From Cupriavidus basilensis (GTDB lineage Bacteria; Pseudomonadota; Gammaproteobacteria; Burkholderiales; Burkholderiaceae), in assembly GCF_000876015.1 (NCBI RefSeq), contig NZ_BBQM01000011.1, positions 124,001-188,000 on the forward strand: a stretch of DNA of 64,000 nt, read 5' to 3'. Of this stretch, positions 26,972 to 36,193 are shown piece after piece (the first letter of the stretch is position 1; each line of letters begins with the position of its first letter). The notes beneath the pieces are model-generated. The model saw only the letters and a program-made list of their open reading frames with translations, did not search any database and was not told the origin of the DNA. The position numbers and the translations under genes were made by a program.

Positions 26972-29839
26972 TCATGCCGGCAGACGCCCCAGTTGATCCT
27001 GGAGCTTGCCCAGTGTCTGTTCGAAATCGGACAGACGCTGGGTTTCCTGCGCGACCACGGCCGGCGGTGCCTTGGCGACGAAGCTTTCGTTGGAAAGCTT
27101 GCCGCGGCACTTGCCGATCTCGGCGCTGAGGCGCTCTATTTCCTTGGACAGGCGCGCGCGCTCGGCGGCCACGTCGATCTCGATCTTCAGCAGCAGGCGA
27201 TTACCGCCGACGATGGCCACCGGCGCGCCGGCGCCTTCCGTCATCAGGGCGTTCTCGTCTTCGAATACCTTCACCTCGGAAAGTTTCGCCAGCGCCTGCA
27301 CATAGGCCTGGGCCGAGGCCAGGAAGGCGCTGTCGCCCTGCGCGTAGAGCGGGATGCGCTGGGCCGGCGAGATGTTCATCTCGCCGCGCAGGTTGCGGCA
27401 GGCGTCGACCACCGCCTTGAGCTGCGCGGTCCATTGCTCGGCGGCCTCGTCGATCTTGGCCACGGCCGGCAGCGGGTAGGCCTGCAGCGCCAGCGTCTCG
27501 CTGCCGTCGCCCCTGGCGCGGCCGGCGAGCGGGGCCACCTTCTGCCACAGTTCCTCGGTGATGAAGGGGATGATCGGATGGGCCAGGCGCAGCACCGTCT
27601 CCAGCACGCGCAGCAGCGTGCGGCGCGTGGCGCGCTGCTGCGCCGGCGTGCCGTTCTGGATCTGCACCTTGGCCAGTTCGAGGTACCAGTCGCAGTATTC
27701 GTCCCACACGAACTTGTAGATGGCGCTGGCGATATTGTCGAAGCGGTATTCGGCGAAGCCCTTTTCCACTTCGCCCTCCACGCGCTGCAGCAGCGACACG
27801 ATCCAGCGGTCGGCCTGGGAGAAGTCCAGGTAGCCGTCCGGGCCGCAGTCGTTGTTGCACGGGCCCATGCCGCAGTCATGGCCTTCGGTGTTCATCAGCA
27901 CGAAGCGGGTGGCGTTCCACAGCTTGTTGCAGAAGTTGCGGTAGCCTTCGCAGCGGCCGGTGTCGAAATTGATGTTGCGGCCCAGCGTGGCCAGCGAGGC
28001 GAAGGTGAAGCGCAGCGCGTCCGCGCCGAAGGCGGGAATGCCGTCGGGGAATTCCTTGCGGGTCTTCTTCTCGATCTTGGGCGCGTCCTTGGGGCGGCGC
28101 AGGCCGGTGGTGCGCTTCTTGAGCAGCGGCTCGAGCTCGATGCCGTCGATCAGGTCCACCGGGTCGAGCGTGTTGCCCTCGGACTTGCTCATCTTCTTGC
28201 CTTCCGAGTCGCGCACCAGGCCGTGCACATAAACGGTGTGGAAAGGCACCTTGCCGGTGAAGTGCTTGGTCATCATGACCATGCGCGCCACCCAGAAGAA
28301 GATGATGTCGTAGCCGGTGACAAGTGCCGACGACGGCAGGAAATGCTGCAGTTCGGGCGTCTCGGCGGGCCAGCCGAGCGACGAGAACGGGACCAGCGCG
28401 GACGAGAACCAGGTGTCGAGCACGTCGTCCTCGCGGCGCAGCGCGCCGGTGCTGCCGGCGGCCGCGGCCTGCGCGCGCGCGTCTTCCTCGGTGCGCGCGA
28501 CGAAGCACTTGCCGCTGTCGTCGTACCAGGCCGGGATCTGGTGGCCCCACCAGAGCTGGCGCGAGATGCACCAGTCCTGGATGTTCTCCAGCCACTGGTT
28601 GTAGGTGCTGTTCCAGTTCTCCGGGATCAGCTTGATCTCGCCGCCGCGCACGGCCTCGAGCGCCACCTCGGCGATCGAGCGGCCCGGGTAGAAGGTGCCT
28701 TCGGGCGCCGGCTTGCTCATGGCGACGAACCACTGGTCGGTCAGCATCGGCTCGATGGCGCTGCCGGTGCGCTCGCTGCGCGGCGTCATCAGCTTGTGCT
28801 TCCTGACCTCGGCCAGCAGGCCCTGCGCGTCGAGGTCGTCGACGATGCGCTTGCGCGCGTCGAAGCGGTCCAGCCCGGCGTAGGCCGCCGGCGCGTCGGC
28901 GACGATCCTGGCGTCGAGCGTGAGGATGGACAGCTGCGGCAGGCCGTGGCGCTGGCCCACCGCGTAGTCGTTGAAGTCGTGGCCCGGCGTGACCTTGACC
29001 ACGCCGGTGCCGAACTCGCGGTCGACGTAGTCGTCGGCGATGACCGGGATGTCGCGGCCGGTCAGCGGCAGGCGCACCGACTTGCCGATCAGGTGCGCAT
29101 AGCGCTCGTCTTCCGGGTGCACCATCACGGCGACGTCGCCCAGCATGGTTTCCGGGCGGGTGGTGGCCACGGTCAGGTGGGTCAGGCCGCGCACGCCGTC
29201 GGCTTCGGTGAGCGGATAGCGGATATGCCACATCGAGCCTTCTTCCTCGACGTTCTCCACTTCCAGGTCGGACACCGCGGTGCCCAGCACCGGGTCCCAG
29301 TTGACCAGGCGCTTGCCGCGGTAGATCAGGCCCTGCTCGTACAGGCGCACGAACACTTCGGTGACCGCCTTCGACATCTCCGGCGACATCGTGAAATATT
29401 CGTGGCTCCAGTCGATCGAGGCGCCCATGCGGCGGATCTGGCGCGTGATGGTCGAGCCGGACTCTTCCTTCCAGGCCCACACCTTCTCGGTGAACTTCTC
29501 GCGGCCGAGCTCGTGGCGCGAGACGCCCTGGGACTCGAGCTGGCGCTCCACCACGATCTGGGTGGCGATGCCGGCGTGGTCGGTGCCGGGCACCCACAGC
29601 GTGTTGGCGCCGGACATGCGCGCGTGGCGGGCCAGGCCGTCCATGATGGTCTGGTTGAAGGCATGGCCCATGTGCAGCGTGCCGGTCACATTGGGCGGCG
29701 GCAGCTGGATGCAGAAATCGGGGCGGTCCGAGTCTAGGGTCGGCTTCGCGATGCCGCGCTTCTCCCACTCTGGGCCCCACTTGGCCTCAATGGCGGCGGG
29801 TTCGAAGCTCTTGGCAAGGGACTGGTCTTGGGCGGTCAT
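26972..29839 (-). CDS. valS: Valyl-tRNA synthetase
   Basis: A 955-residue class I valyl-tRNA synthetase. The HIGH signature appears as GTLHMGHAF near residue 55, the KMSKS loop as KKMSKSEGN, and the large CP1 editing insertion lies between them. The C-terminal coiled-coil arm is visible as a charged helix ([18 protein letters not shown]). The ATG at 29839 gives a normal N-terminus. A TATAAT box on the minus strand lies 74 bp upstream. Confidence 0.97.
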   Translation of the reverse strand: MTAQDQSLAKSFEPAAIEAKWGPEWEKRGIAKPTLDSDRPDFCIQLPPPNVTGTLHMGHAFNQTIMDGLARHARMSGANTLWVPGTDHAGIATQIVVERQLESQGVSRHELGREKFTEKVWAWKEESGSTITRQIRRMGASIDWSHEYFTMSPEMSKAVTEVFVRLYEQGLIYRGKRLVNWDPVLGTAVSDLEVENVEEEGSMWHIRYPLTEADGVRGLTHLTVATTRPETMLGDVAVMVHPEDERYAHLIGKSVRLPLTGRDIPVIADDYVDREFGTGVVKVTPGHDFNDYAVGQRHGLPQLSILTLDARIVADAPAAYAGLDRFDARKRIVDDLDAQGLLAEVRKHKLMTPRSERTGSAIEPMLTDQWFVAMSKPAPEGTFYPGRSIAEVALEAVRGGEIKLIPENWNSTYNQWLENIQDWCISRQLWWGHQIPAWYDDSGKCFVARTEEDARAQAAAAGSTGALRREDDVLDTWFSSALVPFSSLGWPAETPELQHFLPSSALVTGYDIIFFWVARMVMMTKHFTGKVPFHTVYVHGLVRDSEGKKMSKSEGNTLDPVDLIDGIELEPLLKKRTTGLRRPKDAPKIEKKTRKEFPDGIPAFGADALRFTFASLATLGRNINFDTGRCEGYRNFCNKLWNATRFVLMNTEGHDCGMGPCNNDCGPDGYLDFSQADRWIVSLLQRVEGEVEKGFAEYRFDNIASAIYKFVWDEYCDWYLELAKVQIQNGTPAQQRATRRTLLRVLETVLRLAHPIIPFITEELWQKVAPLAGRARGDGSETLALQAYPLPAVAKIDEAAEQWTAQLKAVVDACRNLRGEMNISPAQRIPLYAQGDSAFLASAQAYVQALAKLSEVKVFEDENALMTEGAGAPVAIVGGNRLLLKIEIDVAAERARLSKEIERLSAEIGKCRGKLSNESFVAKAPPAVVAQETQRLSDFEQTLGKLQDQLGRLPA

Positions 29840-29913
29840 GCTCGGGGTGTCGATGATTGCGTCGGATTCTGCGGCCCAGGCGGGCGGGGCAAACGCGCCG
29901 GGGAAAACGTCAA

Positions 29914-29919
29914 ATTATA
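29914..29919 (-). promoter_or_regulatory. -10 box of valS
   Basis: TATAAT on the minus strand in an AT-rich island 74 bp before the valS ATG. The -35 region is not recognisable. Confidence 0.5.
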
Positions 29920-30198
29920 GGGGAGGCGGGATGCCTGCGCGGGAAAAGACCCCGCGCAGGCCGGTTCCGCGCCGTCCCCGGGGCGAGCCGGGACGCCGAT
30001 CCGGGCGCGATCCGCGGGCACCGGGCCATGATGCCTGCGCAATCCGGGCGCCATTTTGCCGCCGTCCGCGCGCGCCGGGTGGATTTCCGGATACTTCCTG
30101 CGAGGGGATCACATGGCCCGGCGGCCATGTCTGCGGCCCCGCGCGGGCCGGCGCCGGACCACGCCGGGCCGTGGGCACGGGCGATGGAGGCGCCCCGG

Positions 30199-30204
30199 TA
30201 TAAT
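30199..30204 (+). promoter_or_regulatory. -10 box of uvrD
   Basis: TATAAT 25 bp before the uvrD ATG. This implies a short leader of about 20 nt and argues against the upstream starts of the long open frame. Confidence 0.55.
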
Positions 30205-30229
30205 TCCCGGCATTCCACAAGGCCTCCCG

Positions 30230-32584
30230 ATGTCCGATCTGCTTGCCAATCTCAACGCCGAACAACTTGCCGCCGTCACCCTGCCTGACGAACCGGCACT
30301 GATCCTGGCGGGCGCGGGCAGCGGCAAGACCCGCGTGCTGACCACGCGCATCGCCTGGCTGATCCAGAACGGGCGCGTGTCGCCGGCCGGCCTGCTGGCG
30401 GTGACGTTCACCAACAAGGCCGCCAAGGAGATGACCGCGCGGCTCACCGCGATGCTGCCGATCAACACGCGCGGCATGTGGATCGGCACCTTCCACGGCC
30501 TGTGCAACCGCATGCTGCGCGCGCATTTCCGCGACGCCGGGCTGCCGCAGACCTTCGCCATCCTCGACAGCCAGGACCAGCTCTCGGCGCTCAAGCGCCT
30601 GCTCAAGTCGCTCAACGTGGACGACGAGAAGTACCCGCCCAAGAGCCTGCAGTACTTCATCAACAACGCCAAGGAGCAGGGCCTGCGCCCGGCCGACGTG
30701 GAGGCCAACGACGACTTCAACCGCCGCTTCGTCGACCTCTACGCCGCCTACGACCAGCAGTGCCAGCGCGAAGGCGTGGTCGACTTCGCCGAGCTGCTGC
30801 TGCGCTGCTACGAGCTGCTGCGCTACCACGACGCCATCCGCCAGCATTACCAGCACCGCTTCCGCCACGTCCTGGTGGACGAGTTCCAGGACACCAACGT
30901 GCTGCAGTACCGCTGGCTCAAGCTGCTGGCCGGCTTCGGCACGCCCAACCCGGCCGCGGTGTTCGCGGTCGGCGACGACGACCAGAGCATCTATGCGTTC
31001 CGCGGCGCCAACGTCGGCAACATGCGCGACTTCGAGCATGAATTCCGCGTGCGCCACATGATCAAGCTCGAGCAGAACTACCGCTCGCACGGCCACATCC
31101 TCGATTCGGCCAACCACCTGATCGCGCACAACGCGCGCCGCCTGGGCAAGAACCTGCGCACCGACGCCGGCCACGGCGAGCCGGTGCGGGTGTTCCAGGC
31201 GGGCTCGGACGGCCAGGAAGCAGCCTGGATGGTGGAGGAGATCCGCGACCTGGTGGCGCAGGGCATGAGCCGCGCGGAGATCGCCATCCTCTACCGCAGC
31301 AACGCGCAGTCGCGCGTGATCGAGCACGCGCTGTTCTCGTCGGGCATCCCGTACCGCGTGTACGGCGGCCTGCGCTTCTTCGAGCGCGCCGAAGTCAAGC
31401 ACGCGCTGGCCTACCTGCAACTGCTGGAGAACCCGCGCAACGACGCCGCCTTCGGGCGCGTGGTGAACTTCCCCGCGCGCGGCATCGGCGCGCGCTCGCT
31501 GGAGGCGCTGCAGGACGCCGCGCGCCAGTACGACTGCTCGCTGGCCGAGGCGGTGGCCTACGTGCCCGGCAAGGCCGGCAGCACGCTCGGCGCCTTCGTG
31601 CGGCTGATCGAGAAGATGCACGCCGAGACGCGCCGCCTGACGCTGCCGGAGACGGTCGAGTACGTGACCAACACCAGCGGCCTGATCGAGTATTACCGCG
31701 GCGAGAAGGAAGGCCAGGACCGCATCGAGAACCTGCAGGAACTGGTGACGGCGGCGCAGGCCTTCGTGATGGAGGAAGGCTACGGCCTGGACGCGCTGGC
31801 CAGCGCGATCCCGGTCGGGCGCGACGGCGCGCCGGCAGCGCCGGCGCTGGCCGACGGCGACCAGGCGCAGCAGGTGCTGGACCCCGAGGCGCTGCCGGTG
31901 GTGATGACGCCGCTGGTGGCCTTCCTGACCCACGCCTCGCTCGAGGCCGGCGACAACCAGGCGCAGGCCGGCCAGGACGCGGTGCAGATGATGACCGTGC
32001 ACGCGGCCAAGGGGCTGGAGTTCAACGCGGTGTTCATCACCGGGCTGGAGGAGGGCCTGTTCCCGCACGAGAACAGCGCCAACGAGGCCGACGGGCTGGA
32101 GGAAGAGCGCCGCCTGATGTACGTGGCCATCACGCGCGCGCGCGAGCGGCTCTACCTGTCGTTCGCGCAGAGCCGCGTGCTGCACGGGCAGATGCGCTAT
32201 CACGTGCGCTCGCGCTTCTTCGAGGAGCTGCCCGAGGAAGCGCTCAAGTGGCTGCAGCCGCAGGCGCCGTCCTACGGCGCGCAGCGGCGCCAGCAGAGCG
32301 AAAGCGGCTGGGGCCGCGACTGGTTCAAGAAGCCCGAGGACGTGCCCTACTCGGGCACCAAGCCCACCGGCGGCATGGATACCGGCAACGGCTACGCCGA
32401 CGCCAAGCGCGAGGCCGGCTCCGGCCTGCGCATCGGCCAGAGCGTGTTCCACAACAAGTTCGGCGAGGGTGTCATCAAGGCGCTCGAGGGCGACGGCGCC
32501 GATGCGCGCGCCAACATCGAGTTCAAGCGCCACGGCGCCAAGTGGCTGGCGCTGTCGGTGGCGAAGCTGGATCCGATCGACTGA
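30230..32584 (+). CDS. uvrD: UvrD/PcrA-type superfamily 1 DNA helicase
   Basis: A 784-residue 3'-5' DNA helicase for nucleotide-excision and mismatch repair. Walker A is AGAGSGKT (res 27-34), the DEFQD box begins at Asp217, and GDDDQSIYAFRGA and VAITRARERLYLSF are motifs III and VI. A C-terminal tail after residue 700 ends in the UvrD Tudor-like segment (GQSVFHNKFGEGVI) that binds RNA polymerase in relatives. The ATG at 30230 (MSDLLANLNAEQ) fits the -10 box. Rep is the other candidate, but the length and tail favour UvrD. Confidence 0.93.
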   Translation: MSDLLANLNAEQLAAVTLPDEPALILAGAGSGKTRVLTTRIAWLIQNGRVSPAGLLAVTFTNKAAKEMTARLTAMLPINTRGMWIGTFHGLCNRMLRAHFRDAGLPQTFAILDSQDQLSALKRLLKSLNVDDEKYPPKSLQYFINNAKEQGLRPADVEANDDFNRRFVDLYAAYDQQCQREGVVDFAELLLRCYELLRYHDAIRQHYQHRFRHVLVDEFQDTNVLQYRWLKLLAGFGTPNPAAVFAVGDDDQSIYAFRGANVGNMRDFEHEFRVRHMIKLEQNYRSHGHILDSANHLIAHNARRLGKNLRTDAGHGEPVRVFQAGSDGQEAAWMVEEIRDLVAQGMSRAEIAILYRSNAQSRVIEHALFSSGIPYRVYGGLRFFERAEVKHALAYLQLLENPRNDAAFGRVVNFPARGIGARSLEALQDAARQYDCSLAEAVAYVPGKAGSTLGAFVRLIEKMHAETRRLTLPETVEYVTNTSGLIEYYRGEKEGQDRIENLQELVTAAQAFVMEEGYGLDALASAIPVGRDGAPAAPALADGDQAQQVLDPEALPVVMTPLVAFLTHASLEAGDNQAQAGQDAVQMMTVHAAKGLEFNAVFITGLEEGLFPHENSANEADGLEEERRLMYVAITRARERLYLSFAQSRVLHGQMRYHVRSRFFEELPEEALKWLQPQAPSYGAQRRQQSESGWGRDWFKKPEDVPYSGTKPTGGMDTGNGYADAKREAGSGLRIGQSVFHNKFGEGVIKALEGDGADARANIEFKRHGAKWLALSVAKLDPID

Positions 32585-32594
32585 AGGCGCGCCG

Positions 32595-33395
32595 TCATGC
32601 CGCGGTGTCGAGGCTGCCGGCCGGGTTTTCCGGTACCACGTTGAAGCAGCCGCGGTAGGTCGCGTAGAACGAGCAGTACATGATCGCCAGCATCAGCAGC
32701 GAGTACGGCGTGACCAGGAACGAGAGCAGGGTCTCGGCGCCGAGCGCGCCGAACAGCGCCTCGAGGAAGAACGGAATCGCCACCAGCAGCACCGCGAACA
32801 CCACCGCGTAGGCCAGGAAGGCGCCGCGGTTGCGCCAGCACGCGGTCCAGCTGAAGAACAGCGCCTTGACCGGCGGCACGTTGTGCCAAGCGGTCAGCAG
32901 CGGGGCGAACCAGAACATCATGGCGATCGGTGTGTACAGCGCGGCGCCGATCATCAGCGCGAAATAGAGCTGGCGCACGGCGTCGGGCGAGGGCGCTTCC
33001 TCCTTGAGCAGGATCGGCACCAGCGTGCTGATGTCCACCAGGCTGCCGGCGATCAGGCTCAGCACGAACACCAGCGCGGCGTAGATGCCGCCGAGCACCA
33101 GCAGGTTGCGGCTGGCCAGCTTGCCGTTGGCGCGGAATCCCGCCAGCAGCACGGTGGGCAGCACCCGCTTGTTCTGGATCACCTCGCGGCAGGCGGTCAT
33201 GATGCCGACCGACAGCCCGGGGGTGATCACCAGCAGCGCGATGATGCCGATCAGCGGCACGAACACGGCCAGTTGCGCGGCGATCAGGTAGATGAACAGC
33301 AGCATCAGGAAGGCGAGCGGGTTCTTGCGGAACAGCCAGACGCCCTGGCGGAACCAGACATAACCTTCCTTGGCGGAAACTTCCAGTAATTGCAT
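32595..33395 (-). CDS. BPSS1780-type integral membrane protein
   Basis: A 266-residue membrane protein with about six hydrophobic segments, resembling the BPSS1780 family seen in Burkholderiales. It begins MQLLEVSAKEGYVWFRQGVWLF, followed by membrane pairs. No catalytic motif is seen. It starts 5 bp after the thrB stop, so it is co-transcribed with homoserine kinase, and ends tail-to-tail with uvrD. Function unknown. Confidence 0.8.
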   Translation of the reverse strand: MQLLEVSAKEGYVWFRQGVWLFRKNPLAFLMLLFIYLIAAQLAVFVPLIGIIALLVITPGLSVGIMTACREVIQNKRVLPTVLLAGFRANGKLASRNLLVLGGIYAALVFVLSLIAGSLVDISTLVPILLKEEAPSPDAVRQLYFALMIGAALYTPIAMMFWFAPLLTAWHNVPPVKALFFSWTACWRNRGAFLAYAVVFAVLLVAIPFFLEALFGALGAETLLSFLVTPYSLLMLAIMYCSFYATYRGCFNVVPENPAGSLDTAA

Positions 33396-33400
33396 GATGC

Positions 33401-34384
33401 TCAGGTCCAGGGCAGCGCGGCGGCTTCGATGCGCCGGCGCAGGATGCGTTCGAAATGGGTCGGGTCGTGCGGCTGCAGCATGTCGGCCTCGCGCGGGAGG
33501 TAGAAGTCCCACAGGCGCGAGACCCAGAAACGCAGCGCGCCGGCGCGCAGCATGTCGCGCCAGCGTGCCGCCTCGACCGCACCCAGCGGCCTTACCGCAT
33601 GATAGGCCCGCAGCAGCGCGCGGGCGCGCGTGTCGTCGAGCGCGCCGCTGGCCAGGTCGATGCACCAGTCGTTGACGGTGACGGCCAGGTCGAACAGCCA
33701 CTTGTCGTTGCCGGCGAAGTAGAAGTCGAAGAAGCCGCCGAGCTTGTCGTGGCCGTGCCCGTCGGTCTCGAACAGGGCGTTGTCGCGGAACAGGTCGCAG
33801 TGGCAGGGGCCGCCCGGCAGCGCGGCGTAGTCGGCGCCGTGGAAGAAGGCGGCCTGGTGCGCCAGTTCCTGCTGCAGCAGCGCGCGCTGGCCGGCATCGA
33901 GGAACGGCAGGATCTCGGCCTCGGTCTGCTGCCACCACGGCAGGCTGCGCAGGTTGGGCTGCTGGCGCGGATAGCTCTGGCCGGCCAGGTGCATGCGCGC
34001 GAGCATGTCGCCGACCTCGGCGCAGTGCCCGGCCGCGGGCGCGAGCTGCGAGCTGCCCGGCAGGCGCGTGACGATGGTGGCCGGCTTGCCCTTGAGCGCG
34101 CGCAGGATCTCGCCGTCGCGGCCCGGCACCGGCGCCGGCACGCGGATGCCGTGCCCGGCCAGGTGGGCCATCAGGTGCAGGTAATACGGCAGCTGCGCGA
34201 AGGTCAGCCGCTCGAAGATGGTCAGCACGTACTCGTGCGTGCCATCCTCCCGCTCCGTGGTCAGGAAGAAATTGCTGTTCTCGATGCCCGAGGCGATGCC
34301 GCGCAATTCGCGCATTTCGCCCAGGTCGTAGTCAAGGAGCCAACTGGCGATCTCGTCCGGCGAGACCGTGGTGAATACGGCCAT
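33401..34384 (-). CDS. thrB: Homoserine kinase
   Basis: A 327-residue homoserine kinase of the aminoglycoside-phosphotransferase fold (ThrB type II), which phosphorylates homoserine in threonine synthesis. It opens [16 protein letters not shown], typical of the family; [11 protein letters not shown] is the catalytic loop and [11 protein letters not shown] follows with the metal-binding Asp. The ATG at 34384 is preferred to one 17 codons upstream. The kinase sits between the DUF2782 protein and the membrane protein. Confidence 0.93.
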   Translation of the reverse strand: MAVFTTVSPDEIASWLLDYDLGEMRELRGIASGIENSNFFLTTEREDGTHEYVLTIFERLTFAQLPYYLHLMAHLAGHGIRVPAPVPGRDGEILRALKGKPATIVTRLPGSSQLAPAAGHCAEVGDMLARMHLAGQSYPRQQPNLRSLPWWQQTEAEILPFLDAGQRALLQQELAHQAAFFHGADYAALPGGPCHCDLFRDNALFETDGHGHDKLGGFFDFYFAGNDKWLFDLAVTVNDWCIDLASGALDDTRARALLRAYHAVRPLGAVEAARWRDMLRAGALRFWVSRLWDFYLPREADMLQPHDPTHFERILRRRIEAAALPWT

Positions 34385-34588
34385 ACTCTTTGTGTGAATC
34401 GAAACGGATGGCGGCGCGCGCAAACGCTTGCGCATCGCCGCGGCGTGGATGCCGGATGTTGCCGGCGCGGCCCCGCCGCGCTGGCCTGGCGGGGTCGTGG
34501 GAAATCGGAAAAGCGGTAGCCGGACGCGTCTCCGGGCGCAAGCGCCCGCGGCCGCATGCCGGCGTCATGGCCCGGAGGCCCCGCGCAC

Positions 34589-34612
34589 GGGCCGGATTGC
34601 GCCATCCGGCCC
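34589..34612. terminator. GC-rich hairpin between DUF2782 gene and thrB
   Basis: Perfect 9-bp arms GGGCCGGAT/ATCCGGCCC with a 6-nt loop, just past the DUF2782 stop on the minus strand. No T-run follows, so termination would be partial or Rho-dependent. Confidence 0.4.
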
Positions 34613-34621
34613 GCGCATGGC

Positions 34622-35050
34622 TCAGAACTGCAGCACGTTGACCGACGGCACGCGGTTCATTTCGCGGTCGCGGATCTTCGGCGAGCTGTCCTCCGGCTTG
34701 CTCATCTGGTACTTGGTGCCGACCCCGGACTTGACCTCGATGTCCGTGGCCTGGCCTTTGTTGCGGTACTCCCGGATCTGCGTGCCGTCCGGCTCGTTGA
34801 GCTGGAAGCTCGGCTCGCGCGGCTGGTTGAGCTGCGTCTTGGCCGGCGGGGCGATCGGGCTGTTGTTGATCTCGTTGAGCTCTTGCTGGGTCAGCGCGCC
34901 GCCGACCTGTTCGGTGCCTTGTTGCGCCAGCGCCGCGAACGGCACGCCGAGCGCCAGCAGGACGGCGGCGGCCAGCATCCGGGCGGATGCCGGGAACGGC
35001 TGCTCCGGCGCGCCCGCGCTCGCGGCGGCCAGGAGGGAGGGGGAGGTCAT
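34622..35050 (-). CDS. DUF2782 secreted protein
   Basis: A 142-residue protein with a hydrophobic segment at residues 24-42 ending in AALAQ, a likely signal peptide, then a hydrophilic domain with IREYRNKGQATDIEVKSG typical of DUF2782. AGGAG lies 7 nt before the ATG at 35050. DUF2782 genes commonly lie beside polA and thrB in this bacterial group; their role is not known, though a periplasmic location is likely. Confidence 0.82.
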   Translation of the reverse strand: MTSPSLLAAASAGAPEQPFPASARMLAAAVLLALGVPFAALAQQGTEQVGGALTQQELNEINNSPIAPPAKTQLNQPREPSFQLNEPDGTQIREYRNKGQATDIEVKSGVGTKYQMSKPEDSSPKIRDREMNRVPSVNVLQF

Positions 35051-35250
35051 TCAGGGCTCCTGTGCGATCCAGCAATCGGGCATGCTGCATCGCGAATGGC
35101 GCTGCAGCCCGGCGGCGCCGGGCTTTGGCAGTGGATCAGGCTTCCATTCTAGCAATTCCTGCCCGCGCCGGGCTCCCGCGGTGATCCGCCGGGCACCCGG
35201 GGGCGCGCGCCGGCCTGCCCGTGGCACGGCCGGCGGCATGACAGGCGGCA

Positions 35251-36189
35251 CTACAGGTAGAACATCTCCTCCTTGGGCGGGATCGGGTTGTCGCCGCCGC
35301 GCTGCTCGTAGTATTCATATACCGCTTCGAGCACTTCATGCGGCTCGTCGACGATCTTCATCAGGTCGAGGTCGTGCTCGGCGATCAGGCCCATCGGCAG
35401 CAGCGTGAAGCGGAACCAGTCGAGCAGGCCCTTCCAGAAGCGGCTGCCGAACAGCACCACCGGCACCGCGCGCGACTTGCCGGTCTGCACCAGGGTCAGC
35501 ACCTCGGCGAGTTCGTCGAGCGTGCCGAAGCCGCCCGGCATCACGATGAAGGCGTCCGAGTTCTTGACGAAAGTGACCTTGCGCGTGAAGAAGTGGCGAA
35601 AGCGCATGGCGATGTCCTGGTACGGATTGCCCTGCTGTTCGTGCGGCAGCTCGATGTTCAGGCCGACGCTGGCCGACTTGCCGGCGTGGGCGCCCTTGTT
35701 GGCGGCCTCCATGATGCCGGGGCCGCCGCCCGAGATCACGGCGAAGCCGGCGTCCGAGAACAGGCGCGCGATCTCGATGGTGCGCTGGTAGTACGGCGAA
35801 TCCTCGCGCAGGCGCGCGCTGCCGTAGATCGACACCGCCGGGCGGATCTCCGAGAGGTACTCGGTCGCCTCGATGAACTCTGCCATAATCGTGAACATTT
35901 GCCACGAAGCGCGTGCTTTCTTTGCGGTGGCGCGGTCTTCGTCGGCCAGCGCGCGCAGGCTGGGAATCATCTTGCGCGGGTTGGCGCGGATGCCGGCGGC
36001 GGGGGACGTATCTCCGGGGCCCTCGGCAGCGGCGCTGACCGTCACGTTCACATCCATATCGGCCGCGGTGGTCATGCTGCCCTGCGCGGCCTGCTTGAGT
36101 GCCGCGGCCGGTTCGGCGGCGCCTGCCGCGTCCGAGCGGGGAGCGGCGTTCGCACCGCCTGCGGCGGCACCAGTCAATTTTGAGTCCAT
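35251..36189 (-). CDS. LOG-family (TIGR00730-type) Rossmann protein
   Basis: A LOG-like protein of up to 312 residues. PGGFGTLDELAE is the conserved PGGxGTxxE motif of nucleoside 5'-monophosphate phosphoribohydrolases, and GSARLRED begins the Rossmann fold. Residues 1-70 are Ala-rich and low in complexity, so Met74 (MIPSLRALADE, start 35970) is an equally good start. If the ATG at 36189 is used, it overlaps the polA open frame at CCATGG. Members convert nucleoside monophosphates to free base and ribose phosphate. It was once annotated as lysine decarboxylase, which is wrong for this fold. Confidence 0.87.
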   Translation of the reverse strand: MDSKLTGAAAGGANAAPRSDAAGAAEPAAALKQAAQGSMTTAADMDVNVTVSAAAEGPGDTSPAAGIRANPRKMIPSLRALADEDRATAKKARASWQMFTIMAEFIEATEYLSEIRPAVSIYGSARLREDSPYYQRTIEIARLFSDAGFAVISGGGPGIMEAANKGAHAGKSASVGLNIELPHEQQGNPYQDIAMRFRHFFTRKVTFVKNSDAFIVMPGGFGTLDELAEVLTLVQTGKSRAVPVVLFGSRFWKGLLDWFRFTLLPMGLIAEHDLDLMKIVDEPHEVLEAVYEYYEQRGGDNPIPPKEEMFYL

Positions 36190-36193
36190 GGGA

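Larger units (their letters stand above)
29840..30229. other. Divergent promoter region valS / uvrD
   Basis: 390 bp with no gene. It contains one TATAAT facing each way (29914-29919 minus; 30199-30204 plus). The rest is GC-rich with no clear structure. Confidence 0.65.
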